This document shows, piece by piece, positions 1 to 8,750 of a stretch of DNA of 64,000 nt. How positions within the stretch are numbered: position 1 is the first letter of the stretch; each line of letters starts with the position of its first letter. The stretch covers positions 47,410-111,409 of the forward strand of contig NZ_FTPD01000021.1 of NCBI RefSeq assembly GCF_900156895.1. Reading direction: 5' to 3'. The notes under the pieces were generated by a model that searched no databases, was not told where the DNA came from, and saw nothing but the letters and a program-made list of their open reading frames with translations. The position numbers were made by a program, and so were the translations under genes. This DNA is from Mesorhizobium prunaredense. Lineage in GTDB: Bacteria > Pseudomonadota > Alphaproteobacteria > Rhizobiales > Rhizobiaceae.

Positions 1-2821
1 GTGATAGGATCGAGGATGGCAAAAAGCCCTTCGGATAGAGCTCAATGCGCGAGGGGCGTCGCCGGCGGTGCCTGCTCGCTGCAAAGGCATCCATATCGTG
101 TTCTCGCGACAGCAAGAATTTTAGAAAGCTTAGGTCTCTCACACGGCAGGTTTGATAAATGCTCAGCAATACCAACTGCTCTGTAAGCCCTGCTTCTTTG
201 ACGCTTCGTCCGACATCCTCCCGATAATCGCTGATGCGTTTGATTGCGTTCTCGGCCAGATTGTTGTTCCACGACACACCGTCATGTTGCAGGAACGTGA
301 ACAGGCGGTCGCGATTATGGAGCAGACGTTCCTGCAGAGTTTTTGAGATATCGGATTCGTAGGTGTGCTCCGCAAGCGCATCGAAGAACGCCGCCACAGC
401 CCTCCCGTGACGTCTTAGGTACGTGCGCTTGAGGCCATGCTCATCGACTGTGACGACGATTGATCGCAACAAGGCACCAAACGGCACCGTAATCGACTGA
501 AGCTCCTGATCGAACGGATTGTCGAGGATTGCGCGATTCATGTCGCGCATCAAGTGGATAAGACAGCGCTGGTGCAGACAAGGGAGCCCGTCGTAGGCTG
601 CATAAAAATCGGTAACTATCACGCCCTTGAAGTCTTTGAGCATCTTCCGCAGGAAATTTCCCTCGCGCGAGCGTCGGAAAATGTAGATGGTAGCGGATTC
701 ACTTGCGAACACCCAGACGTAACCACTACCGTCCTTTAATTTCACCTCGGTCTCGTCAATATGTAACACAGGCCCTGTGATCAATTGCGTGAGAAGCATA
801 TTGAAGGTCTTGCGATAACGACGGACGAGCAAATGCCGGAAGGTTAGGAACTCCCACCAATTCACCCGGATGCCGAAGATCTCATAGAATAGCGCACCGA
901 GAGACTTGACCCCGAGTCGATGCGTGATGTGCTGATAAGCGAACCAGCTCATGAAGTTGTGAAAGTGTCGCGCAAGACGCTCGTAGCGCTCGGGGGTAAA
1001 GCATCGTTCACAATTTGTGCAATGATAAGCGACCGCTCTGAACTCAATCACCTTCCGGCGGATCGCTCCCGGTGTGATGACGAGATCGAAGGCGCGCTTG
1101 CGCCTCGTCTGCAATCCCTTCGGCCGTTGCTTCGGGTCAATGGATGTAATGTGCTTGCTTTTGCAGAAGGGACAGCGTGTTGCCGTGATTTCCATTCGGT
1201 GTGTCGCCCGCAAGTCGCGGTTTTGCCACTTTCGGCGCTGTGTCTTGCCGCCTCGTGTTCTCCGCACTGGTTTCGTTCGAATGAATACGTGGCGTTTCTG
1301 GTAGTCGAAATAGGCCCGCTTGTTGATGAACGCGAAATCGGCATGCGTAAACTGTGACCAAGTCACGGTACGCGCCAGATTATCGAGTTGCGCCACGGTC
1401 GCCACGCGCGGCAATATACCAGATTTACTCTCAGTGCCGCCGGTCAGCGGCTCACTCAGAAAAGCACTGACTTTGCGTAGCGCTTCGCAATCATCGAGAT
1501 TGTACTCGATCAACTTGGTTTTCCACCACGCGTCGCCGGTCTTCTCCCATTTCTTGCGCCAGACGACGCTCTCAATGCCGGATGCGTCCGGCTCGGTCCA
1601 GCGACAGCCCAAGCAGCCCGCAACCTCCTTGAGACCGTTCGAATAAGTGGGAAAATAGAAATGCGGATAGATGACCGTGAGCACGTTCGTTAGTATAGCT
1701 AAAACAGCGTCAATGCTCCTTTTGCGTCGGGCTTGGCGCCGCATGCGCGCGATAAAGCTACTTTCGTAGTTGCCGTAACAGTAGATGCGCGGAGCGTCAT
1801 AACGCCCAACGATAGTGAGAAACCGGGCGAATATTTCGGCTTCGCCTTTCCGGTCATCGGACCATAACGAGTGGCGTTCAACGCGTTCGCCATCGCAAAT
1901 AACGAGCCCAATCAGATAAGTGAAGCCCTCTTCGGGAACACCCTCGATATCCAGGTAGATCCGCACGGACGCGGCCGGAAGTTTCGGTGCACCGAGCACA
2001 TAGATCGTTTGGTCGCGAATGGCCAGTGCATGCAACGCGTGGTCGCGCAATCTGAGCGGGGCATCGGCCCGCTTGCCTCGGCGACGGGGTCGAAAGGTAT
2101 GTGCTAGCTGGGTGAGCGTGAGTACGCACTTACGAGCGTATCGCTTGATTGTCTTTTCGCCGACACCACGCAGGAGGCTCAGATTGTCTTCCCTGATGGC
2201 CTGATCACGGCAGCGGTCCCGGAACTCACAGATGTGGCAATGGTCATTCAACAGCAGCTTCGGCGGGCCTTCCGCCCGTTGCAAGCGTTCGGCGTCTCGG
2301 AGGAGGTTTTCTGCAGTCGTCAGCGTCGATCCGAAACGAATGCCCGTCTTCTTGCCGTCGCGCCCAATATAGACAGCCCCGCCACTAGGAAACGCCCCCT
2401 GAACCCGCGCCAGAAGAACGGCGCGCGCGGCAAGCTGTTGGCGATCGGAAGCGCGAACCCGTCCCGCCGCGCAAAACATCACCGGTTGATATTGGAAGTC
2501 TCCGAGCGTTGAGTGCCCATTGGTCTTGCGAAGTCCATCGAAGACGACTTCATGGCGATCATCGTCCAAACGAGCGCAAAGAATAAACGCAGCTCCTTTT
2601 CGAAGATTGGTCAAGCACAAATTGAGTTCAGTCGCGACCTCGGTTTCTTTATATTCGCGCCGGATCTTTTCAATTGCATTGCGCTGTGCGTCGGCGCGTT
2701 GCTCAATCAGCAACTTCTCATAGCCGCATTTGACGCCTTCCTCACCGCGCAATCGAAAATATGCCTTCAACCTGCAGTGCTGCAGCGCATTAATAACATC
2801 GTCGGTGATCTTGCAGGCCAT
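1..2821 (-). CDS. RecB/Cas4-like and RNase H-like nuclease fused to IS66-like DDE transposase (3' end off window)
   Basis: Hand translation from ATG 2821 gives 940 codons with no stop down to the window edge. An AAGGAG ribosome site lies 7 nt upstream. Residues 1-210 look like a Cas4/RecB-type PD-(D/E)xK nuclease with four iron-sulfur-type cysteines (C16 in HCRLKAYFRLRGE; C195, C198, C204 in CHICEFRDRC). Residues 285-455 match the TM0106 RNase H-like exonuclease pattern (YLDIEG, D291/E293; EYNLDDCEAL, D443/D444). Residues 540-610 hold a zinc ribbon (C550, C553, C601, C604). Residues 680-920 are IS66-like: HIDET (D689), VIVTDFYAAYD (D738), NNNLAEN (E857), followed by the usual VLLSIYQTCR tail. 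All parts share one frame, so it is either a real fusion or an old in-frame insertion. No second end or inverted repeat can be seen. Domain assignments are by eye. Confidence 0.8.
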   Translation of the reverse strand, partial: MACKITDDVINALQHCRLKAYFRLRGEEGVKCGYEKLLIEQRADAQRNAIEKIRREYKETEVATELNLCLTNLRKGAAFILCARLDDDRHEVVFDGLRKTNGHSTLGDFQYQPVMFCAAGRVRASDRQQLAARAVLLARVQGAFPSGGAVYIGRDGKKTGIRFGSTLTTAENLLRDAERLQRAEGPPKLLLNDHCHICEFRDRCRDQAIREDNLSLLRGVGEKTIKRYARKCVLTLTQLAHTFRPRRRGKRADAPLRLRDHALHALAIRDQTIYVLGAPKLPAASVRIYLDIEGVPEEGFTYLIGLVICDGERVERHSLWSDDRKGEAEIFARFLTIVGRYDAPRIYCYGNYESSFIARMRRQARRKRSIDAVLAILTNVLTVIYPHFYFPTYSNGLKEVAGCLGCRWTEPDASGIESVVWRKKWEKTGDAWWKTKLIEYNLDDCEALRKVSAFLSEPLTGGTESKSGILPRVATVAQLDNLARTVTWSQFTHADFAFINKRAYFDYQKRHVFIRTKPVRRTRGGKTQRRKWQNRDLRATHRMEITATRCPFCKSKHITSIDPKQRPKGLQTRRKRAFDLVITPGAIRRKVIEFRAVAYHCTNCERCFTPERYERLARHFHNFMSWFAYQHITHRLGVKSLGALFYEIFGIRVNWWEFLTFRHLLVRRYRKTFNMLLTQLITGPVLHIDETEVKLKDGSGYVWVFASESATIYIFRRSREGNFLRKMLKDFKGVIVTDFYAAYDGLPCLHQRCLIHLMRDMNRAILDNPFDQELQSITVPFGALLRSIVVTVDEHGLKRTYLRRHGRAVAAFFDALAEHTYESDISKTLQERLLHNRDRLFTFLQHDGVSWNNNLAENAIKRISDYREDVGRSVKEAGLTEQLVLLSIYQTCRVRDLSFLKFLLSREHDMDAFAASRHRRRRPSRIELYPKGFLPSSILS

Positions 2822-3369
2822 CGCGTGACTCCTTGACCAGAGGTGCGTAAGCGCGGACGTCATGCTGATCACATCATGAACAACCGACGACCTGTCGGTG
2901 CAGCGCCGACAAAGACTGGCTAGACCATCAACCGCGACGACATGGATGTGGTTGCGTCTTTCCGCAAGCACCTGATGGAAACTGCGAAGCTATGGCGCGG
3001 GTTACCTCAGGGGCATCGGCAGTGGGGCGGGACGCGTCGGCGCCACGATCGTTCTGACCGCCCTGTGGCCAGCTCACGGCGCCAAAATCCGGCCTGAGAA
3101 TGCTCGTGGTTCTTGCACCGCCTGCAGCAATCGCCGCCAGAGCAACGTCGCCGGCGCCTATGTCCGCTTTTGAGAAAAGAATTGTTCGTCTGAGTGACAA
3201 AATTGCGGCGCAAAGCTGTCATTCGTGGCCGACCGCTTTGATCTGCGGACTTGTCGATTGGTTGCACTGGCGCTTCCGTCGGACGAAGATTGACCGGCGG
3301 GATGATGTCATCCGAGTCCTGCAGGGCGAGCTAACCAGCGGACCGGGCCCACTGGAGTAGATAGCGAAA
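2822..3369. other. Intergenic stretch, no supported gene
   Basis: About 550 bases lie between the nuclease-transposase start and the end of the cyclopropane synthase gene. Only short ORFs on both strands occur, with no ribosome sites and no recognisable product. No inverted repeat that would mark the end of the mobile element could be confirmed, because the partner end is outside the window. Confidence 0.5.
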
Positions 3370-4605
3370 CTACGCACTCGTCTGCATCGAGCTCAGTAGG
3401 CGTCGCTCTTCTTCGACAATATAATCGCGGATGACTGGGACATCGTCACGGCGAGTCGAGATCAGTATCTGGAAGACAAAATTTGAACCGTTTAGGAAGC
3501 CGAGTTCGGCCGACGCCAGATAGAAATCCCACATACGGCAGAAGCGTTCGCCCATCATGGCGACTGCCTCCTCGCGCCTGGCCTCATAACCGAGACGCCA
3601 ATCGTGGATCGTCCAGTAATAGTGCAGCCGCAAATTTTCGCAGTCGGCGCACCAGATCCCCGTGCGCTCCAACGAGGCAAACACCTCTGACAAAGCCGGC
3701 ACATACCCACCTGGAAAGATATACTTGCGGATGAACGGCGCCGTCGTACCAGGCGGTGACATGCGTCCGATCGCATGAACCAATGCGAAGCCGCCCTCCT
3801 TCAACAATCTACCAATGATCGTGAAATAGCTGTCGAAATGAACGACGCCTACGTGCTCCATCATTCCGATCGAGACAACACGGTCGAACTGTCCGCTGAC
3901 CTCGCGATAGTCGACCTCGCGAAAATCGATCTGATGAGCGACCCCGGCCTCGATCGCTCGAAGCCGAGACGCCGCCAATTGCTCCGTCGAAACGTTGATC
4001 GCCGTGACCTTCACGTCGCAATACTTGGCGAGATAGATGGCGAGAGCGCCCCAGCCTGAGCCGATTTCCATCACATGCATGCCCGGCTCTAGCTTGAGCT
4101 TCGCGGCAATGTGGCGATGCTTGTCCATCTGCGCTTGCTGCAGACTGTTGTCCGGTGCCGTGTAATAGGCGCACGAATAGGTCATTGTCTCGTCGAGCCA
4201 TAGCTCATAAAATTTCGTCGGGATGTCGTAGTGATGCTGAACGTTTTTGGCGGCGAGACCGAGCTTGTTGTTCTGCTGGCGCCGGCGCAACGCACGCCAG
4301 ACTTTCCGCAACGCCTTCTGAACAGGGTGGGCTGCCAACCCAGTGCGGTTGACGGAAAAAAGTGACAAGAGGTCAAGTGCTTTGCCACCGTTCTCGATCA
4401 CCAAGCGGCCATCCATGTAGGCTTCGGCCGCCTTCAGTTCCGGATTGAAGAAGATCTCGCGTTCGACCGCTTTGTCGGTTAGGCGGATCGTCACGTCGGG
4501 CCCATCCTGTCCACTGCCGAAGGCTTGCCTGAAACCGTCCTCGAATATGACAGTCAGGCGCCCGTTTTTTACAAAACGGGAGAGCAGATTTGGCAGCAGA
4601 CGCAT
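3370..4605 (-). CDS. cfa: Cyclopropane-fatty-acyl-phospholipid synthase family methyltransferase
   Basis: This 411-residue protein transfers a methylene group from S-adenosylmethionine to unsaturated membrane phospholipid acyl chains. A family N-terminal region (residues 1-130) precedes NVQHHYDIPTKFYELWL, the typical entry to the Cfa methyltransferase domain. The SAM-binding motif VMEIGSGWGALAIYLA lies near residue 180, and SIGMMEHVG and FIRKYIFPGGYVP follow as in the family. The frame stays open about 170 codons upstream, but that extension has unrelated composition, so I chose ATG 4605, with GAGGAG about 13 nt upstream. Length suits the family (about 400). It stands alone, next to mobile DNA. 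Confidence 0.88.
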   Translation of the reverse strand: MRLLPNLLSRFVKNGRLTVIFEDGFRQAFGSGQDGPDVTIRLTDKAVEREIFFNPELKAAEAYMDGRLVIENGGKALDLLSLFSVNRTGLAAHPVQKALRKVWRALRRRQQNNKLGLAAKNVQHHYDIPTKFYELWLDETMTYSCAYYTAPDNSLQQAQMDKHRHIAAKLKLEPGMHVMEIGSGWGALAIYLAKYCDVKVTAINVSTEQLAASRLRAIEAGVAHQIDFREVDYREVSGQFDRVVSIGMMEHVGVVHFDSYFTIIGRLLKEGGFALVHAIGRMSPPGTTAPFIRKYIFPGGYVPALSEVFASLERTGIWCADCENLRLHYYWTIHDWRLGYEARREEAVAMMGERFCRMWDFYLASAELGFLNGSNFVFQILISTRRDDVPVIRDYIVEEERRLLSSMQTSA

Positions 4606-5201
4606 TGTGGCTCGTTTTCTCCTCACTTGCCCCGTAAGTATGACTACCCGGTGTCGGTACATCAATACCGATCTGGGGGCGGAGAGGGATCGGACTTCAG
4701 AAGTCTCCTCCCAATGCCGAGGTCGGGCACGGCTCAAATCAGGTGCTTCAGCCGGGAAGGGAGCAAGGTCGGGTCTACTTCGAGGAAGATTACTGGTGAA
4801 AATCCGGCAACGTAATCTTGTGTCCATTCCGGTCGAATTCCGAAGCAAAGCTGTAAGACCTCGAGAACTCGAAGCTGACCTTGTCGTAGAGGCCGGGTTT
4901 GTTGGAATAATCCTGCAACTTTTTAAACAGGATTTTCTGCTCGAAAGGCCAAGCCAATCCATCGGCCACGCTACGCACCTCGCCGCAACCGGAAGATGGG
5001 CGTGATCGATCGATCTGTGGCGCGCGAAACTCCGAGGGATCCATTGGCCAACGGAAACCGCTGGCATGACTGGAACGGGCGTCGCGAACCCCACCTTGGC
5101 CAGCGGCCGCAAGGACCGCATTCAAAGGCCGGACATATGGACGCAAGCGATCGAAAACACCCCAGAACGACCGTTGCAGGTGGGGCGCCGTCCACATATG
5201 G

Positions 5202-5249
5202 ATCCCAGGGTCTCCGCGACGTCGCTTCGCTCCTGCTCCGCCCTGGGAT
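5202..5249. repeat. Palindromic intergenic repeat
   Basis: Arms ATCCCAGGG (5202-5210) and CCCTGGGAT (5241-5249) are perfect inverted copies enclosing a 30-nt GC-rich core. The layout is like the short palindromes scattered through rhizobial genomes. It could fold as a hairpin in RNA. Confidence 0.7.
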
Positions 5250-5283
5250 GACGAAGACGTGGTGGCCTGTGGCCAGCGTCAGA

Positions 5284-5400
5284 GATGGAATTGCGGTGAC
5301 AGCGCACGTTTTGCCATGTTTGCTCGGCTGTCGCCTTGCGTAAATTGAACGCATGGCTCGACTTGCAATGCGGTGCCGCCGATGTCGGCATTTGTGCGTC
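5284..5400 (+). repeat. Dispersed repeat, copy A (partner at 6512)
   Basis: Begins GGAATTGCGGTGACAG and stays similar for roughly 105 nt to the stretch starting at 6512; both share TTTGCTCGGCTGTCGC and TAAATTGAACGCATGGCTC. An inverted copy of its first bases (GTCACCGTAATTC) is at 5499-5511, so a miniature mobile element of about 230 bp with terminal inverted repeats is possible. Confidence 0.65.
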
Positions 5401-5509
5401 CGATGGGCAGCGAAGCACTTTTGGAGTGGATTGCCGAACACCGGAAAAGCCGCGACATGGGGATACGCGGCAGGCAGGGAAAAGAAAAAGGTGAAAATGT
5501 CACCGTAAT

Positions 5510-6268
5510 TCATGAGGGATAATGAAGTATACCGTTAAGAGAGTCGGCTATGGCATCGATTACTCCAAGCGATTTTGCTTCCGAATAGCCGAGAAAACCC
5601 ATCTCGTCATCGGGGGCTTGCATTATATATAGCAGCAGCTTCGGGTCTATATTCATCTCTACGAGATGGCGGGAAAGTGCAGCTGCACTTTCTTTGAAAA
5701 CTGTAAGGTAGAGCAGAACCTCTTCACGGGTATAGCTTAGCTTTTGCTCGACCGCCGGACGAATCTGGTGGAGGCCAATATTGGATAGTAAACGCGAAAA
5801 CCGCACTTTACCGCCCAAAAGCATGAGGCCGCAAGCCGAGTTGCATGAAGATGGGTCGAGCGCCCCGTCTGTCTCGAAGGTGACAGACGGCCGCGCCACG
5901 GCGGTCATGGCGCCATTTATCCTTAGCTGCCGCGAGACGGAAAAGGCTGGGTTGACCAGGCCGCCGGGAGAATCGAGAAGCAGGATCAATTGCGGTCCAG
6001 TGCCCGTTCTCGCCTTTGCGCGTGACCACTCGCTGGTCTTCTCCAGCCTGTCGAGCGCCTCTTGGAAACGTTCGATCGTCGTGTCGGCAACCTCGCCGCT
6101 GGCAAAGACCACAACACACGCACTGCAGGGGGGGTGATCGAAGACTTTGAAAGTCATCGGCTTATCGTTTGCGTGTTTCAGGTCTTCGGCCGCCGCGGGC
6201 AGAACCCCGATGGCCAGGATCGTGATTGCAATAACCGTGGACGTGCAACGGCGATAGAATGAGCCCAA
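5510..6268 (-). CDS. Secreted ClpP/crotonase-fold protein, serine-peptidase-like
   Basis: This 252-residue protein has an N-terminal signal peptide (hydrophobic TVIAITILAIGVLPAAA), so it acts in the periplasm. LILLLDSPGG and SCNSACGLMLLGG resemble the oxyanion glycine loop and nucleophile-serine turn of ClpP-fold peptidases and of COG3904-type periplasmic proteins. The downstream LHQIR could supply the histidine. There is no partner gene, and the substrate is unknown. The gene is bracketed by two copies of a dispersed repeat (5284, 6512), which may point to acquisition as a unit. The fold assignment is by motif only. Confidence 0.7.
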   Translation of the reverse strand: MGSFYRRCTSTVIAITILAIGVLPAAAEDLKHANDKPMTFKVFDHPPCSACVVVFASGEVADTTIERFQEALDRLEKTSEWSRAKARTGTGPQLILLLDSPGGLVNPAFSVSRQLRINGAMTAVARPSVTFETDGALDPSSCNSACGLMLLGGKVRFSRLLSNIGLHQIRPAVEQKLSYTREEVLLYLTVFKESAAALSRHLVEMNIDPKLLLYIMQAPDDEMGFLGYSEAKSLGVIDAIADSLNGILHYPS

Positions 6269-6661
6269 AATCTTCCCCCTGATGTGCGGTAGCCTATTTC
6301 AACTATTTCGGAAAAGGAACCTAGCTGATCGTCGTAGCGTTCGACCGAGGTGATCAAGGCGAACTGGTCACGGCTTACTGTCGAAAATAACGCCAATCAA
6401 ACCTTGCGGCCCACAAAACTGGTTCGCATGGCGATTGAACAGAAGTGCCCCGCCGGCGTGCTGCCGAGCGAAGAAGCCGTCTTGCTGCTCTACTTCCCGA
6501 ACCCGTCCACGAGGAATTACGGTGACAGTGCACTTTTTGCCCCATCTTTGCTCGGCTGTCGCTGCGACTAAATTGAACGCATGGCTCAACTTGAATCGCG
6601 TCGCCGCCGCTGTCGGCAGTAGGGACCAGTCCCTTCCAGATGGTCGGCACCGCTGAGAGGA
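6269..6661. other. Gene-free stretch carrying repeat copy B
   Basis: Roughly 390 bases between two minus-strand genes. The only recognisable content is the dispersed repeat at 6512-6620. Confidence 0.5.
6512..6620 (+). repeat. Dispersed repeat, copy B (partner at 5284)
   Basis: Begins GGAATTACGGTGACAG and is in the same orientation as copy A, 1.2 kb away. Both carry the TTTGCTCGGCTGTCGC and TAAATTGAACGCATGGCTC blocks and diverge after about 105 nt. Confidence 0.65.
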
Positions 6662-7087
6662 TCAATCCGTCGAGATCGAACACTGAACTACTTGACCCGT
6701 TGCTTTGTCACGAACCCTTTTCGAAAACACGCGATGAAGGCCGATTGCGCGTGATTTAGCTTCACTGCTCGCAACGTAATCGGGAGTGCCGACATGCATT
6801 ACCCAGCGAATGTCTCTGGGGGCGGCAGGTTTCCACGTAACTTTTGATCCATAGGCCGCTTTGCCCGGGGCTGTGCTATCGAACCGGCAGTCGATCGCTA
6901 CGGGCATCATGCCTTTCTTAAACATTGCTTCGGTAACCCCGTCAAAATATCCCTTCCTAAGCCATCCATGCGCACCGCTAGTTGAGCCTGTAGTGCACCC
7001 TGCCAGAGATATGCTCGATATCAAAAGCCCGATGGCCAATGCGCTGCCTACGGATGACCGCCGATTGCCTTCCTGATTCTGTTTCAT
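6662..7087 (-). CDS. Small putative lipoprotein of unknown function
   Basis: From ATG 7087 the product is 141 residues. It starts MKQNQEGNRR, followed by a hydrophobic stretch ending in the lipobox LAGC, so it is probably lipid-anchored in the envelope. The rest is mixed, with no motif I recognise; a cysteine near the C-terminus (VVQCSIS) might pair with CRF in the middle. The frame is open about 60 codons further upstream, but that part would bury the signal sequence, so the later start is preferred. A purine-rich GGGGGGCGGGA sits directly upstream as a weak ribosome site. Confidence 0.6.
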   Translation of the reverse strand: MKQNQEGNRRSSVGSALAIGLLISSISLAGCTTGSTSGAHGWLRKGYFDGVTEAMFKKGMMPVAIDCRFDSTAPGKAAYGSKVTWKPAAPRDIRWVMHVGTPDYVASSEAKSRAIGLHRVFSKRVRDKATGQVVQCSISTD

Positions 7088-7349
7088 TCCCGCCCCCCGA
7101 GATTGAAAGTAGTTCGGGCTAGATAGGACGTCGGCGGGAAACAACGCAAGGCCAACTTTTAGTGTTCCCCTCTCGAAAATCTTGTGGCGAAGCACGCGGC
7201 AGGTCTTGCTTGCCCATGCAAGTGCATCACGCGGCCGACCATCCCCGGTTTGCCACTGTTTCGCCGGCGTCTTCATCCCCGGTAGTGCCGCGTACCTTGC
7301 CTGGCGATCATCCAGACCGTCGAGCGACTAAGCCGATGCCCAGAGGACG

Positions 7350-8195
7350 CTATTCCTCGTCGCCGAAACCCAGCAGCGACGCGTTGCGTATCTGGCTGTG
7401 GTCGCCGTGAAGATGCTTGATGCGCAGCTTCACCCCGGGCCTGAGCCATTGCGTCCCCGGCCGTTTCTTCATCGCCTCTGGCGGCGGCCCGGCGTGCTCC
7501 CGAACCCGCTTCAACAGCCGCTCCTTCATGTCGCGGCTCACGCTGATCAGGGCGGAACCGACATATGTCCCGGTGCCGGGCTGTGCCAAAAGGGCGAAGG
7601 CTGCCTCGCCGGGCTGGCGCTCGACGCCCAACAGTTCGAATTCATCGACCGTGAAGCTCTTGGTCTTCAGCCAGTTCGAGGTCAGGCCGCTGCAATATTT
7701 GTTGTCGGCGCGCTTCGAGACAATTCCCTCAAGCTCGACCTCCTCGACGAGATAGAGGAGCGACTGCGCGTCACCAGGCATGGCCTCGCTGAACCGAATC
7801 CGGCTGTGCGGCTTGATGATACCGCTGGGAATTTCGCGGCGCGCCTTGCAGCCGATGTCGCGCAGATCATGGCCGTTCAGGTGCAGAATGTCGAATGCGC
7901 ACAAGTACATGCCGTAGGGGTTGTTGTGGACGGCGTTCTGGAGCGCGTTGAAGTCGGGCATGCCGGCCATGTCGGTGACGACCGCCTCGCCGTCGATGAT
8001 GGCGTTCTTGACCTCAAGCTCACCCGCGGCTTCCACGATGCCCAGATATCGACGCGTCCAGGCCTTACCGGTTTCGGTATAGACGCGGATATCCTCGGGG
8101 CCGTTGATAATGATCTGGTCGCGGTAGCCATCCAGCTTGATCTCATGAATCCAGTTGTTATCCTCGGGCGGCATGGCCACCAGCTTGGGCTCCAT
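7350..8195 (-). CDS. ATP-dependent DNA ligase (LigD/LigC-type), possibly frameshifted at the N-terminus
   Basis: This 281-residue protein contains the nucleotidyltransferase and OB-fold parts of an ATP-dependent DNA ligase of the type used in bacterial end joining. Motif I is EIKLDGYR (adenylated lysine K20); IIDGEAV, LCAFDILHLNG, EGIVSKR and NWLKTKS are the later motifs. There is no polymerase or phosphoesterase domain and no ku gene nearby. Starting at MEPKLV leaves almost nothing before motif I. The next frame upstream encodes RLEFIP directly before this point, so one lost C in the CCCC run at about 8190 would explain a broken N-terminus. Confidence 0.8.
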   Translation of the reverse strand: MEPKLVAMPPEDNNWIHEIKLDGYRDQIIINGPEDIRVYTETGKAWTRRYLGIVEAAGELEVKNAIIDGEAVVTDMAGMPDFNALQNAVHNNPYGMYLCAFDILHLNGHDLRDIGCKARREIPSGIIKPHSRIRFSEAMPGDAQSLLYLVEEVELEGIVSKRADNKYCSGLTSNWLKTKSFTVDEFELLGVERQPGEAAFALLAQPGTGTYVGSALISVSRDMKERLLKRVREHAGPPPEAMKKRPGTQWLRPGVKLRIKHLHGDHSQIRNASLLGFGDEE

Positions 8196-8316
8196 CGGGG
8201 AATGAACTCTAGCCGGCCGGCGCCGGCCTCTGCCCGCCTACGCATGGAACCCAGTTTAGGTCAGCTGCGTATATTAGCCATAGTGAATATGCTAAGATTC
8301 TAAAAGGACGTGCGAT

Positions 8317-8505
8317 ATGGCAGACGACAAAAGCAAACGCGACTTTCGCGACCGCAACAAGATATCGGCGGACGATGATTATGAAGTGAACTATTTCGCT
8401 CTGCAGAACAACATCACGCCGGAGCAGGTGCGCGAGCTGATCCGCAAGCACGGCAACGATCGGGCGACCCTGACCGCTGCCGCGAAGGCATTGCCGGCAC
8501 AATGA
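8317..8505 (+). CDS. DUF3606 small protein
   Basis: This 62-residue charged protein starts MADDKSKRDFRDRNKISADD and has the DUF3606 core DYEVNYFALQNNITPEQVRELIRKHG. It resembles the gene at 13999 in length and core. The family is common in rhizobia and its function is unknown; the core looks like a short helix-turn-helix-like fold. ATG 8317 follows an AAAAGGACG ribosome site. It stands alone. Confidence 0.8.
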   Translation: MADDKSKRDFRDRNKISADDDYEVNYFALQNNITPEQVRELIRKHGNDRATLTAAAKALPAQ

Positions 8506-8577
8506 TGACCAAACTCTCAGACCTGGGGCCGCCGATCGCCGGCTGGTCATTGGCTATTTCCGTACGATAGGCAGAAA

Positions 8578-8613
8578 AGCCCGCGCCCTGTGGTGGGGAA
8601 GAGGACGCGGGCT
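8578..8613. terminator. Possible hairpin between convergent genes
   Basis: AGCCCGCG (8578-8585) pairs with CGCGGGCT (8606-8613) across a 20-nt loop, between the DUF3606 gene and the convergent NTF2-like gene. There is no T-run, so a terminator role is a guess. Confidence 0.35.
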
Positions 8614-8750
8614 GATCGGAGGGACGAGCCGATCTCGCAGCATGTCTGCACAGGAAATAATGCCGAACTTTCTACCTAAGCCTTTGTTCCAACGCAAAAA
8701 ACCCGCCGCACCATTCGCCAAGCCGGTCAATGAGGCCTGGATTTCAATTC

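Larger units (their letters stand above)
4606..5509. other. Gene-free stretch carrying dispersed repeats
   Basis: About 900 bases with no supported coding sequence. It holds a palindromic repeat (5202-5249) and one copy of a dispersed repeat (5284-5400). The short ORFs here lack ribosome sites and read through the repeats. Confidence 0.5.

Noticed and set aside
920..1357. 145-codon plus-strand frame inside the left-edge gene
   Set aside because: It lies antisense to the zinc-ribbon and linker part of the fusion, which carries conserved motifs in its own frame.
1..2821. Complete Cas or casposon system
   Set aside because: Only a Cas4/RecB-like domain is present; there is no cas1, cas2 or repeat array in the window.
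4606..5121. 170-residue N-terminal extension of the cyclopropane synthase
   Set aside because: It has no family similarity and a different composition; the internal ATG gives the expected length.
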